In this document: piece by piece, positions 1 to 11,362 of the stretch
Numbering within the stretch: position 1 is the stretch's first letter
Layout of the letters: each line of letters opens with the position of its first letter
NCBI GenBank assembly: GCA_964017125.1
Contig: OZ024903.1
Location: forward strand, 84,245,300-84,309,299
DNA length: 64,000 nucleotides
DNA from: Flabesymbios commensalis
Lineage: Eukaryota; Annelida; Polychaeta; Terebellida; Flabelligeridae
Direction: 5' to 3'
Made by a program: the position numbers and the translations under genes
The notes under the pieces: model-generated
The model's database searches: none
What the model saw: the letters and a program-made list of their open reading frames with translations, nothing else
What the model was told of the DNA's origin: nothing

Positions 1-463
1 AAGTAGAACGTTCTTGTGATGTTGGTTGATTGTGTGAAAGGGAATTTTTTTTATTTCTGTTTACTTTTTGTTCTGGTGTACACTATTGTTTTTTCAACAC
101 ACACTCTAACAATTTTAGTGGTGATTTTTAGAATAGTGGTGTTGTTTTTCACATTTTGTAGTTTTTATTCTCGTAGATGCACATATATTATTGCTCGTAT
201 TTTAGATTTATAATTTAACCAGCTAAGACAGCACAAAGTGAAATTATGGAAATTTAGTAATAACATTGAACAATGAAGGTTTGTTTCACTGCTTACACTA
301 TAAGACACTCCCTTCAACCTCTTAGAGCCCTGAACAGTCAAATTTGAATTGTCTTGACGTGATTTGCTAATTCTAGTGACCGAGTATAACTTAATTTGTG
401 AAATTAAGTGCAACGTTATCAATGTGACAAATTCAACACTTTCACCGCCGGTCACAATTAAAT
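1..463. other. No feature recognised
   Basis: AT-rich sequence with short spurious frames on both strands. The missing PH-domain exons are not visible here. Confidence 0.5.
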
Positions 464-473
464 TGTTTTTTTT

Positions 474-645
474 TTCATTAGCACGTTAAATAACAGCTTT
501 TGAACATGGTAATTGACATCAGTCAGCAAAATTTCGAAATCGATGACCTCCATTTCGTCAAATCTGAATCATTGTCACTTGATGTTGTAGATCGCGCCAG
601 CGAGACACAATTTCAAGTGGGTAAAAAACACGGAGATCACTACTG
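474..645 (+). repeat. Family 1 MITE, partial copy
   Basis: Shares TTAGCACRTTAAATA, GACCTCCATTTYGTCAAATC and a GCGAGACACAA ... CAAGTGGGTAAAA core half with the copy at 39170-39425. Terminal TTAACCC is not preserved. The short frame starting at 500 is part of this repeat. Confidence 0.75.
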
Positions 646-719
646 TCTGTATATCAGGGCTCTAAGTGGTAATTTTGTTTCTGTGGTGACAATTACATTT
701 TTGAGAAGACGTTAACAAC

Positions 720-1550
720 AGTACTCTATACAAGTGAACGTTGGTAAAATTAAATAAATAAACTGTTTCTTATAATAATTCATTATACATATATTAGTTA
801 CATGGATAATATGTTTCAACTAACGTTAACCATGTTTATGTGTTATTTCACTTTAATTAATAATTTTGTCTATACATTACTGTTTTATTAGAAACTGATC
901 ACTTTTCCGTGTTATTTACAATCCCTTTCATCACCATGTATGCACATCAAAATACTTGATTTTTATCTGATTAGAAATCGAAAATTCCAACTTCCCTTAT
1001 TTTCACGCACATCAACGGACAGGTGCTTTCTTATTGGGATTCCCTTGGAGTGCTCAGTGATGAAAGGGTCGATAACACTTTGCATAGTGTCTGGGTTAAG
1101 ACAAGCATGCTTTGACTGGATAAATGTTTCGTCCTTTTTTGAGCCAAAGTATTGTAATTATGCTACCCGAACGAAGCCAAATTATTCCACTTAAATATTA
1201 CACCGAACACCAATTGATAAAAAACACCTACAAATTTTTACAGGAATATATTCAAGTATAGCTTGCACAAGTTTTTAACATAAAATTAGGTACATACATG
1301 TACCCCATTACGGGTTATAGTCTGACATTTCAAGACCATGAGGCCATTTAGAAAGTTCCGAAATGTCACGTAGTATACAGTGCTGTACATATGGACCTGC
1401 TTCTGTATAGATATCTAGTATTGGCTTGAAGGGGGCTGGGGGTGGTCAGGGTTAAGACTTTAACACTTTTATTAGTCTGTTGTTCATTTGGTTAGGATTT
1501 TAAGAAAAATACGCCAATTCTCAAAGATGTTTGTCCAGCCCAGTCACTAT
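720..1550. other. No feature recognised
   Basis: AT-rich, no splice-bounded coding segment and no repeat structure that I could identify. Confidence 0.5.
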
Positions 1551-1555
1551 GCACA

Positions 1556-1637
1556 TATCGTCGCCTCGGAGCTAAAGGATCCTATCTGCCACTCTAACGA
1601 GTGTCAGATAGGATCCTTTAGCTCCGAGGCGACGATA
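1556..1637. repeat. Near-perfect hairpin, 39-bp stem
   Basis: Arms at 1556-1588 and 1605-1637 are perfectly complementary over 33 bp. After a single mismatch the stem continues CACTC/GAGTG around a TAAC loop. BamHI-like GGATCC sits in each arm. It is a young palindromic MITE or its core. Confidence 0.95.
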
Positions 1638-1709
1638 TCATCACCTGACATTAAAAGGGTCGTATGTGCCACAAAGTGCAACGACTCTTTAATCTTCAGG
1701 TGATGATAT
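1635..1709. repeat. Second hairpin, sharing bases with the first
   Basis: ATATCATCACCTGA at 1635 pairs with TCAGGTGATGATAT ending 1709, and GGGTCGT pairs with ACGACTC inside. It begins in the last bases of the preceding palindrome, so the two are nested or abutted at TATCRTCRCC. Confidence 0.9.
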
Positions 1710-2472
1710 CATATAAGGCAATCTTTACTATGCAATAACAGGTATCAGCTTGTGTGTGTGTGTGTATTTTCAATGAGCAAACGTTATTTACGATGTTTTG
1801 GTAGGCCTACTTTTAAGGATATTTAAAGCTTTTTTGTTTACTTTTCTACCAATAAACTGGAGCTCAGTTTGGAAATTGTTGTATCTCAAATTCATGAAAA
1901 TTCAGTTTGAACTTTATTATCGTTATTGCTTATTATACTCGCACTTCATATCCACTACATGTAGTGACACACACACTGATGACTATTGACATGTTTAATT
2001 AAATACGCTATCGTTCTTCATGTTGAACATACTGTATATAATTAATTAAAGTAGTTTGAACTCTTTAAAACCCTTAAAGTGCTGAATCATAGAATCGCCC
2101 TTTAATTTCATTCATTATACGTCTAAAATTAGGCAATATCCAGTTACGTTGAAATGAGAATTGTTGCAATAAATCCAGTAAAATAATGCTAAAGGCAGTG
2201 AAAGTGTGAAAAGTTGCATGGGTGTTAACACGTGTTGCCGAAACCAAGTAGCTATTTTTTTAATGTGTCCGAACATACATGTGCAAATATATTTAATTTC
2301 AGACACATTTTAAGCTGGAATGTGTTTTTTAAGGCACACAGTTATTTTTAAAATATATTGACCGTAACGCAATTATGATTGCTTAATCATAACCAAAAGT
2401 TAAAAGGGTCATATTTGTCATAAAGGGCAGATACGTACGTCCCTTTAATCTGTAGGTGTGATTTAACATAAC
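1710..2472. other. AT-rich, MITE relics only
   Basis: A (TG)n stretch lies near 1751. A worn TTAAAAGGGTC ... CCCTTTAATC palindrome lies at about 2398-2452. No exon was recognised. Confidence 0.5.
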
Positions 2473-2676
2473 TTTAAACCTTACAGCGCGGTGATCTACT
2501 TTAGACGTCATAATCCCGGGGATCTACTTTAGACGTCAGAATCTGACGTCTGTAGACATCAGATTCTGACATCTAAAGTCGATCCTCGCAATGTAAGAGT
2601 AAACATATTTATAATGGTCGTAGACCCATAACATAGGTATTCAAATAAATCAGAAAGCACTAACTCATACATTTTA
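2473..2676 (+). repeat. Family 2 MITE, left part, split by the foldback element
   Basis: TTAAACCTTACAGCGCGG, then a palindrome of ACTTTAGACGTCAGAATC and its complement, then CCATAACATAGGTATTCAAATAA. The matching right part (ATTTTAAATTGAATAAAACC ... TTCAGCGCTTTGAGGG) is found at 6946-7030. Confidence 0.85.
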
Positions 2677-5600
2677 GTGGGGGCTCTTAGGTAATTGGGT
2701 GTGCACTTCTGGATAAAATTGTGAATTTTGGCACACAAAATGTTGAGATATCGCTTTACAGGAATTTTGATGGAAGCAAGTTGGTACGTCCATATTTTGG
2801 CCGCCATCTTGTTTTTTCAAAATGGCCGCCACTTAAGACCTATATTCAGCAATATTTGATGAAGGAAGACAATTGGAGAGCTCGTAACAAGCTGATTGTT
2901 TCATGAAAGAACCCTAGATGTATGTGGATTAACATAGTAAACGTTCTAGAAAATCCTCCTTAGGCACTCTGATATATGCAAGATGGCGTCCAAGATGGCC
3001 GCCAGCGTATAGTCATATTAAATAAATAGCGTAAAATGATCGATTTTAGCCCGATTTTCTTTTGTAATACACCATTTCAAATAGTTTTGTGGTCAGTAAA
3101 GCTATATAGACCACCCCCAGCAATTTTGAAAACATATTTAACCCTTTTATCCCAAGTGGCTTTTTAGTGAACGTTTTCTCTATTGGGAAAACATTAATAT
3201 TTAGATTCAATTAATTAAATATTAATGGTGATGCATATTGGTTTTTAGTAATATAGCTATATTAAAAGCACGCTTATTGTTTAACTAATTTGTATTTTTA
3301 GTTATTCAAGATGGCGTCCAAGATGGCTGCCAGTGTATGGGCAGATTTGCGAAATTGTGTAAATTCGTCAATTTTTTATCAATTTTCTTTAGTAATACAT
3401 CATTTCAACTATTTTTATGGTCTGTGAGTCCATGTAAACTACTCCCGGACAACGTTAAGCAATATTTAGCACCTTAACATTAGGGTTTTCAATTGGCGAC
3501 ATAAAACATCCAAAATGTAGTTGGTGAGTCACTTAGCCCATAAGCCTTTTCAGCTGTTTTTCGGGCGTGAAGCTGATTGATGTTTTTTTACATGTCACAG
3601 TATCCTTGGTGGATACGTTATCCCTGTAATGAATATTAACTAGGTAATATTGAAGATGTTTTGGTCATATAGTCAACAATGTGTTGAAGACTGATGCGAT
3701 TGAGTATGACATAGGCCTACTAACCAAAACCTTCCTCTGTTGATCACATTCTGATCAGATCGCTGGCTTAGAGAAGTTTGGAAAGATCATTTGAAGATAT
3801 ATTGCATGTAAATGACATGTGATTGCATGTAGGTGATATGCCACTACTTGCCTACAGTCCTCGTTTGGGGGACAGCGAGTATAATTTTTGTCTGTATGAA
3901 ACTATTATTTGAATGCATTCCCCTGGTAATAATGTCACCATACATATATTTATCACAAACTATGGGTAGAAAATACTTGGTAGATTAATACTCAATTTAG
4001 TGCAAATGATCCTCAGGGGCTCTAGATGTACCTTTTTGAGCTATGTCTACTTTCAGTATGATACTTTGACCCAGTTTGAAGTTGCGCTTTTGTCCGGGCC
4101 ATAACTTTGAAACTATTTGTTTGATGGACCAAATGTTGTACAATGATTCGCAGGAGCTCTAGATGGGGTTTCTATACTTTGGTCCACTTTCTACACTACT
4201 TTGACCTAGTTTAGTATGTTTGACCTTGATGAATCGTTACCAAATTTGGTACAATCCAGTAACTCTAGGTGTACCTTCGTGGTTACTGTCCTTTAGTTTA
4301 CTTTTAATCTTGTACCTACGACTCAGTTAAGTGACTTTGACGCTTCTTTTCTGTGACATATATATAAAAACACTTGATCATTTTGATGGATTGTTGCCAT
4401 CCTGTTAATCATGGAGTAAATCGGGATGTAAAAATGTGATTTACTTACAAACTCATTACATGGTCACACAAGATTGCAACTCTCCTATTATGACCACCAT
4501 CAGCAGTATGGCCAGTTGTATGGCAATCTTCATTGCATATGGTACTGCTTCAATGGCGCACAAAATTCCTATGAAATTGTGCCCCTGCATGACGTTTTTG
4601 GGCACTGTATGCGCACACCATGATAACAAACAACTTGTCTGGTACAGATTCAAACATCATATGCATACCTCCAGTCTACGAATACACAGCCGATCTAAAT
4701 GAATCATCGCAGCCGGCCAGTTTTCACAGAGTATGAACGTTAATAATAAGCATATCATCATTCTTTATTTGTCAGCTGCACCACAACACGCCGTTGCAGA
4801 TAATTCTGAAATGTTTTTTGAGGCTGGAGAGGGTTATGATAAAAGCCATCGATGTGGTATCAACAATCCAAACTCCTCTGACATTACAAGAGAAAAAAAA
4901 AGTGGCGGTAGCATCATGCCATACGAGTCTTCAGATACCAGTCCGGATATACACAACAGATTCAGTTCTAAGCCTGATTGGCAGAAGCAGCTGCTTTTGA
5001 AAATCGTTAGTTCCATTCAAGCTATTGGTTTATATGCAGCGCTATGTTCAACACATGAAACATGTTAAATACCCAATAACTCGTTTAGAAGGCTTCTCAG
5101 AACTTTGTTTGTCGTTTGTAGATTGAGTGTGTCCCATTGGATCGTCTGACAGCATAACAGGATAGAAATACAAAATTATTTTTTAATTTAAAACAAATTT
5201 ATCATGCAGCCCTGTTACAATTAATTAAGACTCGTCTCTATTAAAGTAGATTTCACACAAAAGCCCTATATACACTGTCATTATAAATACACCACCTTTC
5301 CAGCGGCAATTGATTGTCGTCAACATACCAGTGCATGCATTAAAACACCTGTATATTCGTTAAAGTTACATGTATCAGTGATAATGTTTGTGATCCAGTA
5401 TGTGTATGGTGACATTATCACCAGGCGGATACACTGACAATAAGTGGTTCACGCAGAAAACATCACACTTACATGAAATATATCATCAAATGATCTGTCC
5501 AGCACCTGGAAAACAGCTGTAAAAGTTTATGGACCAAGTGGTTCATCAATTATATTTTGGATGTTTTTTGTCGCCAAATGAAAACTTTCATGTTCAGGTG

Positions 5601-6945
5601 TTAAATATTACTCAACATTGTCGGAGAGTAGTTTAGATGAGCTCAGAGACCATAAAACTAGTTGAAATGACGAATTTGCACAAATTATTAAATCTGCCCG
5701 TACACTGGCAGTCATCTTGGACGCCATTTTGAATAATTAAAAATACAAATTAATTGACCAATAATTGTGACTTCACTATAACTATATTACTGACACCAAT
5801 ACATCACCATTAATATGGAATTAATTGATTATAAATAATAAGATTGTCCCAATAAAGATTACAGAGACGTCAGCTGAAAAGCCTCTAGGGATTAAAGGGT
5901 TAAATATATTTTTAAAATAGATGGGGTAGTCTATATAGATTTACTAATCACGAAACTATTTAAAATGGTCCATGAAAAACAAGTGAGCTAAAATCTATCA
6001 ATTTACGCAAAAAACATAAATCAATCTCACACCCGAAAAATACCTGGAAAAGTTTAAGGGCTAAGTGATTCACCAATTACATTTTGGTATAGCGCTATGT
6101 CGCTAATTGAAAACTCTCCATGTCAAGGTGCTTAATATTGCCTAGCGTTGTCTGGGAGTAGTTTAGATAGACTCACAGACCATAAAAATTGTTGAAATGA
6201 TGTATTACAAAAGAAAATTGATATAACATCCAATAATTTACACAATTTCTTAAATCTTCTCATACACTGGCAGCCATCTTGGACGCCATCTTGAATAAAT
6301 AAAAATACAAATTAAGTGACCAACATAAGCGTGCCTTTAATATGCCTTTAATATGGTATTACTGACACTAATATACATCACAACTAATACTTAATTATTT
6401 GATTATAAATAAATGTTTTCCCAATAAATATTACAGGGGCGTTCGCTAAAAAGCCTCTTGTGATGAAAGGGTCAAATATGTTTTCAAAATTTCTGGGGGT
6501 AGTCTATATAGCTTTATTGACCATGAAACGATTTGAAATGGTGTATTACAAAAGAAAATTGAGCTAAAATCGATCATTTTACGCTATTTATCAATTATGA
6601 CAATACGCTGGCGGCCATCTTGGACGCCATCTTGGATATGTCAGAGTGCTTAGAAAGGATTTTCTAGAACGTTTACTATGTTATTCTAGATACCTCTAAG
6701 GTTCTTTCATGAAAAAATTAGCTTGCTATGAGCTCTCTTAGTGTCTTCCTTTTCGAAATATTGCTGAATATAGGTCCCAAGTGGCGGCCATTTTGAAAAC
6801 CAAGATGGCGGCCAAAAACTGGACGTACCAACTTGCTTCCATCAAAATTCCTGTACAGGATGATCTCAACTATCTGTGTGCCAAAATTCACAATTTTATC
6901 CAGAAGTGCACACTTCATCTCATATATTGACTTAAGAGCCCCCAC
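2677..6945. mobile_element. 4.3 kb foldback (long inverted-repeat) element
   Basis: The left end GTGGGGGCTCTTAGGT is mirrored by TAAGAGCCCCCAC at the right end, with TA on both sides. Arms run from about 2677 to 3960 and 5385 to 6945 in opposite orientation; examples are ATGGCGTCCAAGATGGC at 2983 and 3308, complemented near 5712, 6271 and 6614. The right arm has three arm modules to two in the left, so one was duplicated. The two ends lie inside the two halves of one family 2 MITE copy, which defines the element and its relative age. No transposase frame is visible, so it is probably nonautonomous. Confidence 0.88.
3960..5385. other. Spacer of the foldback element
   Basis: Single-copy sequence between the arms. 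At 3990-4360 there are imperfect repeats with the TTTGACC and TCTAGATGTACCTTTT wording also seen at 14.6 and 30.1 kb. At 4430-5068 there are two moderately open stretches; the second (4774-5068) follows TTTATTTGTCAG and reads about 97 codons to a stop. I recognise no domain in either. They could be a captured host exon or chance. Confidence 0.35.
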
Positions 6946-7040
6946 TATTTATGATAATTTTAAATTGAATAAAACCCTTTGGTCTACAAATTTTATACAA
7001 AAAGAATTCAGCGCTTTGAGGGTGAGGGGTTACAATGTTG
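6946..7040 (+). repeat. Family 2 MITE, right part
   Basis: TATTTATGATAATTTTAAAT ... TTCAGCGCTTTGAGGGT resumes the MITE interrupted at 2676. Compare the intact wording at 13990-14150 and 36070-36200. Confidence 0.8.
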
Positions 7041-7139
7041 ACATAGCTAACTTTGCGTACACGTTTGCTTTGTTTGTTAGAACACTAACCCTCTTTTTTT
7101 CTGTCTTTTTGTTTCTTCTCGGATTTGTGTTCTTGTTAG

Positions 7140-7238
7140 TTTGGAGATGTTAATTCTATACACGAGCGGGATAAATCTGCCAAAAAATCGCGCTGGAAAG
7201 TGAACAGAAAGGATAAAAAGCACCACGAGCGACTGACG
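7140..7238 (+). CDS. ORP exon 1 of window: basic linker after the PH domain
   Basis: Phase 0 to phase 0, 33 codons, open throughout. A long pyrimidine tract (about 7090-7137) leads to TTGTTAG, and the donor is ACG|GTAAGT. The peptide is rich in Lys and Arg (AKKSRWKVNRKDKKHHERLT). It matches in position and character the basic KKEKRSHRRWRSR segment that precedes SSNPNL in vertebrate ORP3. It is too short and too atypical to identify alone; the call rests on splice quality, phase match to the next exon and this similarity. It lies 194 bp beyond the end of the foldback element. Confidence 0.85.
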
Positions 7239-7557
7239 GTAAGTTGTCAACGATCTGAGTACAGTGCGTGTCATCAGCTTCACAAATCACCGCAGATCAC
7301 GGCGTGTCATCATGAAAGACAAACTGGAAAAAAAGGGTCTGTGTTTATATAAAACATGGAAAAAATATGGAGGCATGGGTTGTGCAGGACATTGTGATTA
7401 TAAGTTGTGGGGCTGTTTTTTTTTCAATGGTTTGAAACAACTTTTCATAGTTATGAGGAAATTATAAAACATAGGTTGTTTTTCTGTCGACAAATTGCGA
7501 TTGTAATAAACCGGCGTAGCTCATCCCATCAATAATACTATGAAATGACATTCCATT

Positions 7558-7740
7558 GTCCCTTTCAGTGCGGGGACCGACTATAGACGTCAGATTTTGA
7601 CATGCATTAAAAGTCGATCCCGGCACTGAAAGAATTAAAAATGTATAATGGCCGTAGATCCATAACGTATGTATTCAAATAAAGCGGAATGAGCCAACTA
7701 AGACATTTATACTAATATATTTCAGCGTTGTAAGGGTTAA
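7558..7740 (+). repeat. Family 2 MITE, near-complete
   Basis: CCCTTTCAGTGCGGGGACCG at the left, GACGTCAGATTTTGACATGC palindromic core, and TTCAGCGTTGTAAGGGTTAA at the right end. It has an internal deletion relative to the copy at 26251. Confidence 0.85.
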
Positions 7741-8109
7741 TCCTACGATGTCTCAACATCTAGGTGTTTTCTGGATTTGTATCACCTGTGTCTGGACCAT
7801 TGTTTTCAATAACTTCGGATGGTAATGTGTCATATCACTGCACCAGATAAACAATAAAGTAATCACTTATAAGAGCAAGGTCGTAGGCTCTGAAATACAT
7901 ATTGACAGTATAAGGTCATTCGGTTCTGTAACCTTATATTACGATAGATTAACATGACCTGATGACAATAATAATAATGGTGAATCTGTGAATATACTCA
8001 GTCACATGTCTCACATTACAGCCCGGTATATTTACAACTGGTGACAGACGGTGCAATGGGATTGTTTTTTGCTTGATGCCTCAAACATTTATACCGTTGT
8101 ATACGGCAT

Positions 8110-8352
8110 ACCCTTGTCCTGCTATGCCCGTATATATTCGGTTGCGAGCAGATTTTAAACCAAATAATATGTCACTGACATGGATAATATAGTTTGTGGT
8201 AGATGCTCAGTTAGTCATACCATTCAATTTAGAAAATGTATATTTAAGAAAAAATAAATATTTTTCATCATTTGTAGCTGGAAATTGCGTCAGCAATTCC
8301 AGCTTCAAATGAATGAAAAATACAATAGAAACAATTGACCAGCACAAGGGTC
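8110..8352 (+). repeat. Family 3 MITE (ACCCTTGTCCTGCT ends), complete
   Basis: The left end ACCCTTGTCCTGCT and the right end AGCACAAGGGT form short TIRs. The core at 8261-8320 is a palindrome of CATTTGWAGCTGGAATTGC. The same architecture appears at 37495-37745, 19920-20160 and partly at 31555. Confidence 0.85.
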
Positions 8353-8448
8353 AACTACATTTTACTTCAGGCTATAGTAATCTGTATGAGTTTAGTAAAG
8401 CAAGCTATGAGAAGTCAGTGTAAATGGGCATTCTGCCGCGCTAAAAGG

Positions 8449-8503
8449 AACAGCAGTAACTGCTTACTTCTCTAATAAGCAGTTACTTCTGTTTGGCTTT
8501 GCA
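8449..8503. repeat. Family 4 hairpin (AGCAGTAACTGCTTACTT)
   Basis: AACAGCAGTAACTGCTTACT pairs with AATAAGCAGTTACTTCTGTT. Other copies are at 12921, 22173, 27508, 29131, 29351 and 34311. Confidence 0.85.
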
Positions 8504-8598
8504 TGAAATTTTGTGATCGAGTTGGAACATCAATACCAGAGAGCACCCGACAAATTTGTGGAGAATTCCCTTTTGAACATTATCAAACACCATTTTAA

Positions 8599-8745
8599 AA
8601 CCCTTTAATCGCTAAATTAAATCATTTAAATTTTCACCCACTTGAAGTTGTGTCTCGCTATCGCGACCCACAACTTCAGGTGGGTGAAAATAATTGATAT
8701 TTGTTTAATTTGAGACCAAACATTTGCAAATCTTAATATTTAAAC
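8599..8745 (+). repeat. Family 1 MITE with intact palindromic core
   Basis: Begins AACCCTTTAATCGC. The core at 8632-8690 pairs TTTCACCCACTTGAAGTTGT with its complement around a CTCGCTATCGCG loop. Confidence 0.85.
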
Positions 8746-8846
8746 ACCAATTGCATACCTATTAACTGTGAGTTAACAAAGCTTCTCTGGACAACAGCAC
8801 TGAGGATAACAAATGAGGTAGTGTGAGTGACTGCTTGGTTACACAG

Positions 8847-9033
8847 GTACCCAACGGGACAGACAAGCCGACCATCCACACGAGTTCTTCCAACCCTAAC
8901 CTGACAGACACTGAGAGGCCAGTGCGTCCCCTCAGCAGCCCAGACACCTTGCTCATGGTACCCCCTGATCAACGCTTTGTCTCGTTTGCCGAGTCTAGAC
9001 CTCCTGAGGAATTCCTTGACCTTGCCAAATCAG
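8847..9033 (+). CDS. ORP exon 2: Ser/Pro-rich linker with SSNPNL
   Basis: Phase 0 to phase 1, residues 34-95. The acceptor is ACACAG with a weak pyrimidine tract and the donor CAG|GTGAGT is strong. The peptide begins VPNGTDKPTIHTSSSNPNL, like the HSSNPNLS stretch of ORP3, then turns Pro- and acid-rich (PPDQRFVSFAESRPPEEFLDLAKS), probably disordered with a short helix. A 103-bp hairpin starts 32 bp after the donor. Confidence 0.92.
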
Positions 9034-9064
9034 GTGAGTTGCCACCTGATAAACACAAAGCATG

Positions 9065-9167
9065 TGTTCTTGTACAAGTTACGATATATCATAGGCTTCA
9101 GATTGGTCTAGATGGTAATCTCGAACAATCTGAAGCCTACGATATATCGTAGCATGTACAAGAATAC
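9065..9167. repeat. 103-bp hairpin at the start of intron 2
   Basis: TTCTTGTACAA and ACGATATATCATAGGC pair with GCCTACGATATATCGTAGC and TTGTACATG across a short AT loop, with few mismatches. It begins 32 bp after the exon 2 donor. Confidence 0.92.
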
Positions 9168-9589
9168 GGGCCGAGATTAGAACTTTTTTACCTCACAGGT
9201 TCGCAGCCGTATCCAATCTCATCAGGTGCACTTTGCTATATGAACACGATGTATTCTCTAGCTTTGACTAGTTAAATATTGCTTTATTTTGTTGTGCATC
9301 TTATCTATTTATAATAATAAAATTGAAAAATAAAACATAATTTTCTAGTTGGGAATAACGTCCACTAATCTTTTCGAGTAGCGAAATATCTAATAATAGA
9401 TCAATGCCATATTAACATTCGAAACACTTACCTAATTCATGGTAGGTAAACCTTGTGAGACCGTGAACCTGCTCTGTGGCTTCTGAGAAATAATACTTCA
9501 TTTTTACTTACATGGTGTAATCATTTGTTATTTGCGACTGTATAGTTTAAAGATCTGTGGATCTGTGTTTCTATTTGTGTGTTTGACAG

Positions 9590-9720
9590 TACATGACAGC
9601 CTGAGAAGCCTGTGTAGATCCATCACAACAGAGAGGGAGCGCCTAAAACACGCAGTGGAGCATGATGAGGGGGTGGGCAGCCCGGCGTATGTACTCTCAA
9701 TGAGACAATCACTAGGCGAG
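9590..9720 (+). CDS. ORP exon 3: first half of the pre-FFAT helical region
   Basis: Phase 1 to phase 0, residues 96-139, beginning with a Val codon split across the junction. HDSLRSLCRSITTERERLKHAVE is amphipathic and corresponds to the LRSAFNIMSAEREKLKQLMEQD region of ORP3. The donor GGCGAG|GTAACA has moderate strength. The last 62 coding bases together with the first 17 intron bases form the founder unit of the minisatellite that follows, so the true donor sits in front of about 20 near-copies of itself. Confidence 0.92.
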
Positions 9721-11362
9721 GTAACAATCGCTATATAAGCATGATGAGGGGGTGGGCAGCCCGGCATATGTACTCTCCATAAGACAATCACTGGGAGAGG
9801 TAACAATCCCTATTTGTGCATGATGAGGGGGTGGGCAGCCCGGAATATGTACTCTCCATGAGACAATCACTGGGCGAGGTAACAATCCCTATTTGTGCAT
9901 GATGAGGGGGTGGGCAGCCAGGCGTATGTACTCTCCATGAGACAATCACTGGGTAAGGTAACAATCACTGTATAAGCATGGTGAGGGGGTGGGCAGCCCG
10001 GCATATGTACTCTCCATGAGACAATCACTGGGAAAGGTAACAATCCCTATTTGTGCATGATGAGGGGGTAGGCAGCCCGGCATATGTACTCTCCATGAGA
10101 CAATCACTGGGAAAGGTAACAATCCCTATTTGTGCATGATGAGGGGGTGGGCAGCCAGGCGTATGTACTCTCCATGAGACAATCACTGGGCGAGGTAACA
10201 ATCACTGTATAAGCATGGTGAGGGGGTGGGCAGCCAGGCGTATGTACTCTCCATGAGACAATCACTGGGCGAGGTAACAATCACTGTATAAGCATGGTGA
10301 GGGGGTGGGCAGCCAGGCGTATGTACTCTCCATGAGACAATCACTGGGCGAGGTAACAATCACTGTATAAGCATGGTGAGGGGGTGGGCAGCCAGGCGTA
10401 TGTACTCTCCATGAGACAATCACTGGGCGAGGTAACAATCCCTATTTGTGCATGATGAGGGAGTAGGCAGCCCGGCATATGTACTCTCCATGAGACAATC
10501 ACTGGGAAAGGTAACAATCCCTATTTGTGCATGATGAGGGGGTAGGCAGCCAGGCGTATGTACTCTCCATGAGACAATCACTGGGCGAGGTAACAATCAC
10601 TGTATAAGCATGGTGAGGGGGTGGGCAGCCAGGCGTATGTACTCTCCATGAGACAATCACTAGGAGAGGTAAAGATCCCTATTTGTGCATGATGAGGGGG
10701 TGGGCAGCCCGGCATATGTACTCTCCATGAGACAATCACTGGGAAAGGTAACAATCCCTATTTGTGCATGATGAGGGGGTGGGCAGCCCGGCATATGTAC
10801 TCCCCATGAGACAATCACTAGGAGAGGTAACGATCCCTATTTGTGCATGATGAGGGGGTGGGCAGCCAGGCGGATGTACTCTCCATGAGACAATCACTAG
10901 GCGAGGTAACAATCACTATATGTGCATGATAAGGGGATGGGCAGCCCGGCATATGTACTCTCATGAGACAATCACTGGAGTAGGCAGCCCGGCATATGTA
11001 CTCTCCATGAGACAATCACTGGGCGAGGTAACAATCCCTATTTGTGCATGATGAGGGAGTAGGCAGCCCGGCATATGTACTCTCCATGAGACAATCACTG
11101 GGCGAGGTAACAATCACTGTATAAGCATAGTGAGGGGGTGGGCAGCCCGGCATATGTACTCTCCATGAGACAATCACTAGGCGAGGTAACAATCACTATA
11201 TGTGCATGATGAAGGGGTGAGCAGCCCGGCATATGTACTCTCCATGAGACAGTCACTAGGCGAGGTAACAATCACTATATGTGCATGATGAAGGGGTGGG
11301 CAGCCAGGCGGATGTACTCTCTATGAGACAATCACTGGGCAAGGTAACAATCACTATATGTG
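9659..11362 (+). repeat. 79-bp minisatellite spanning the exon 3 donor, about 21 copies
   Basis: Unit length is 79 bp (unit starts at 9659, 9739, 9818, 9897). Each unit carries a near-copy of the exon end (GAGGGGGTGGGCAGCC ... CAATCACTGGGCGAG) directly followed by GTAACAATC, so each has a potential 5' splice site. Sub-types (CCCGGCATATG or CCAGGCGTATG; TATTTGTGC or TGTATAAGC tails) alternate in blocks, which suggests growth by unequal exchange of multi-unit segments. One unit near 10960-10990 is shortened. As 79 is not a multiple of 3, use of a downstream donor would usually shift the frame. Confidence 0.95.

Noticed and set aside
10818-11015. Minus-strand frame in the 79-bp array
   Set aside because: Translation of the repeat unit; interrupted as soon as unit length varies.
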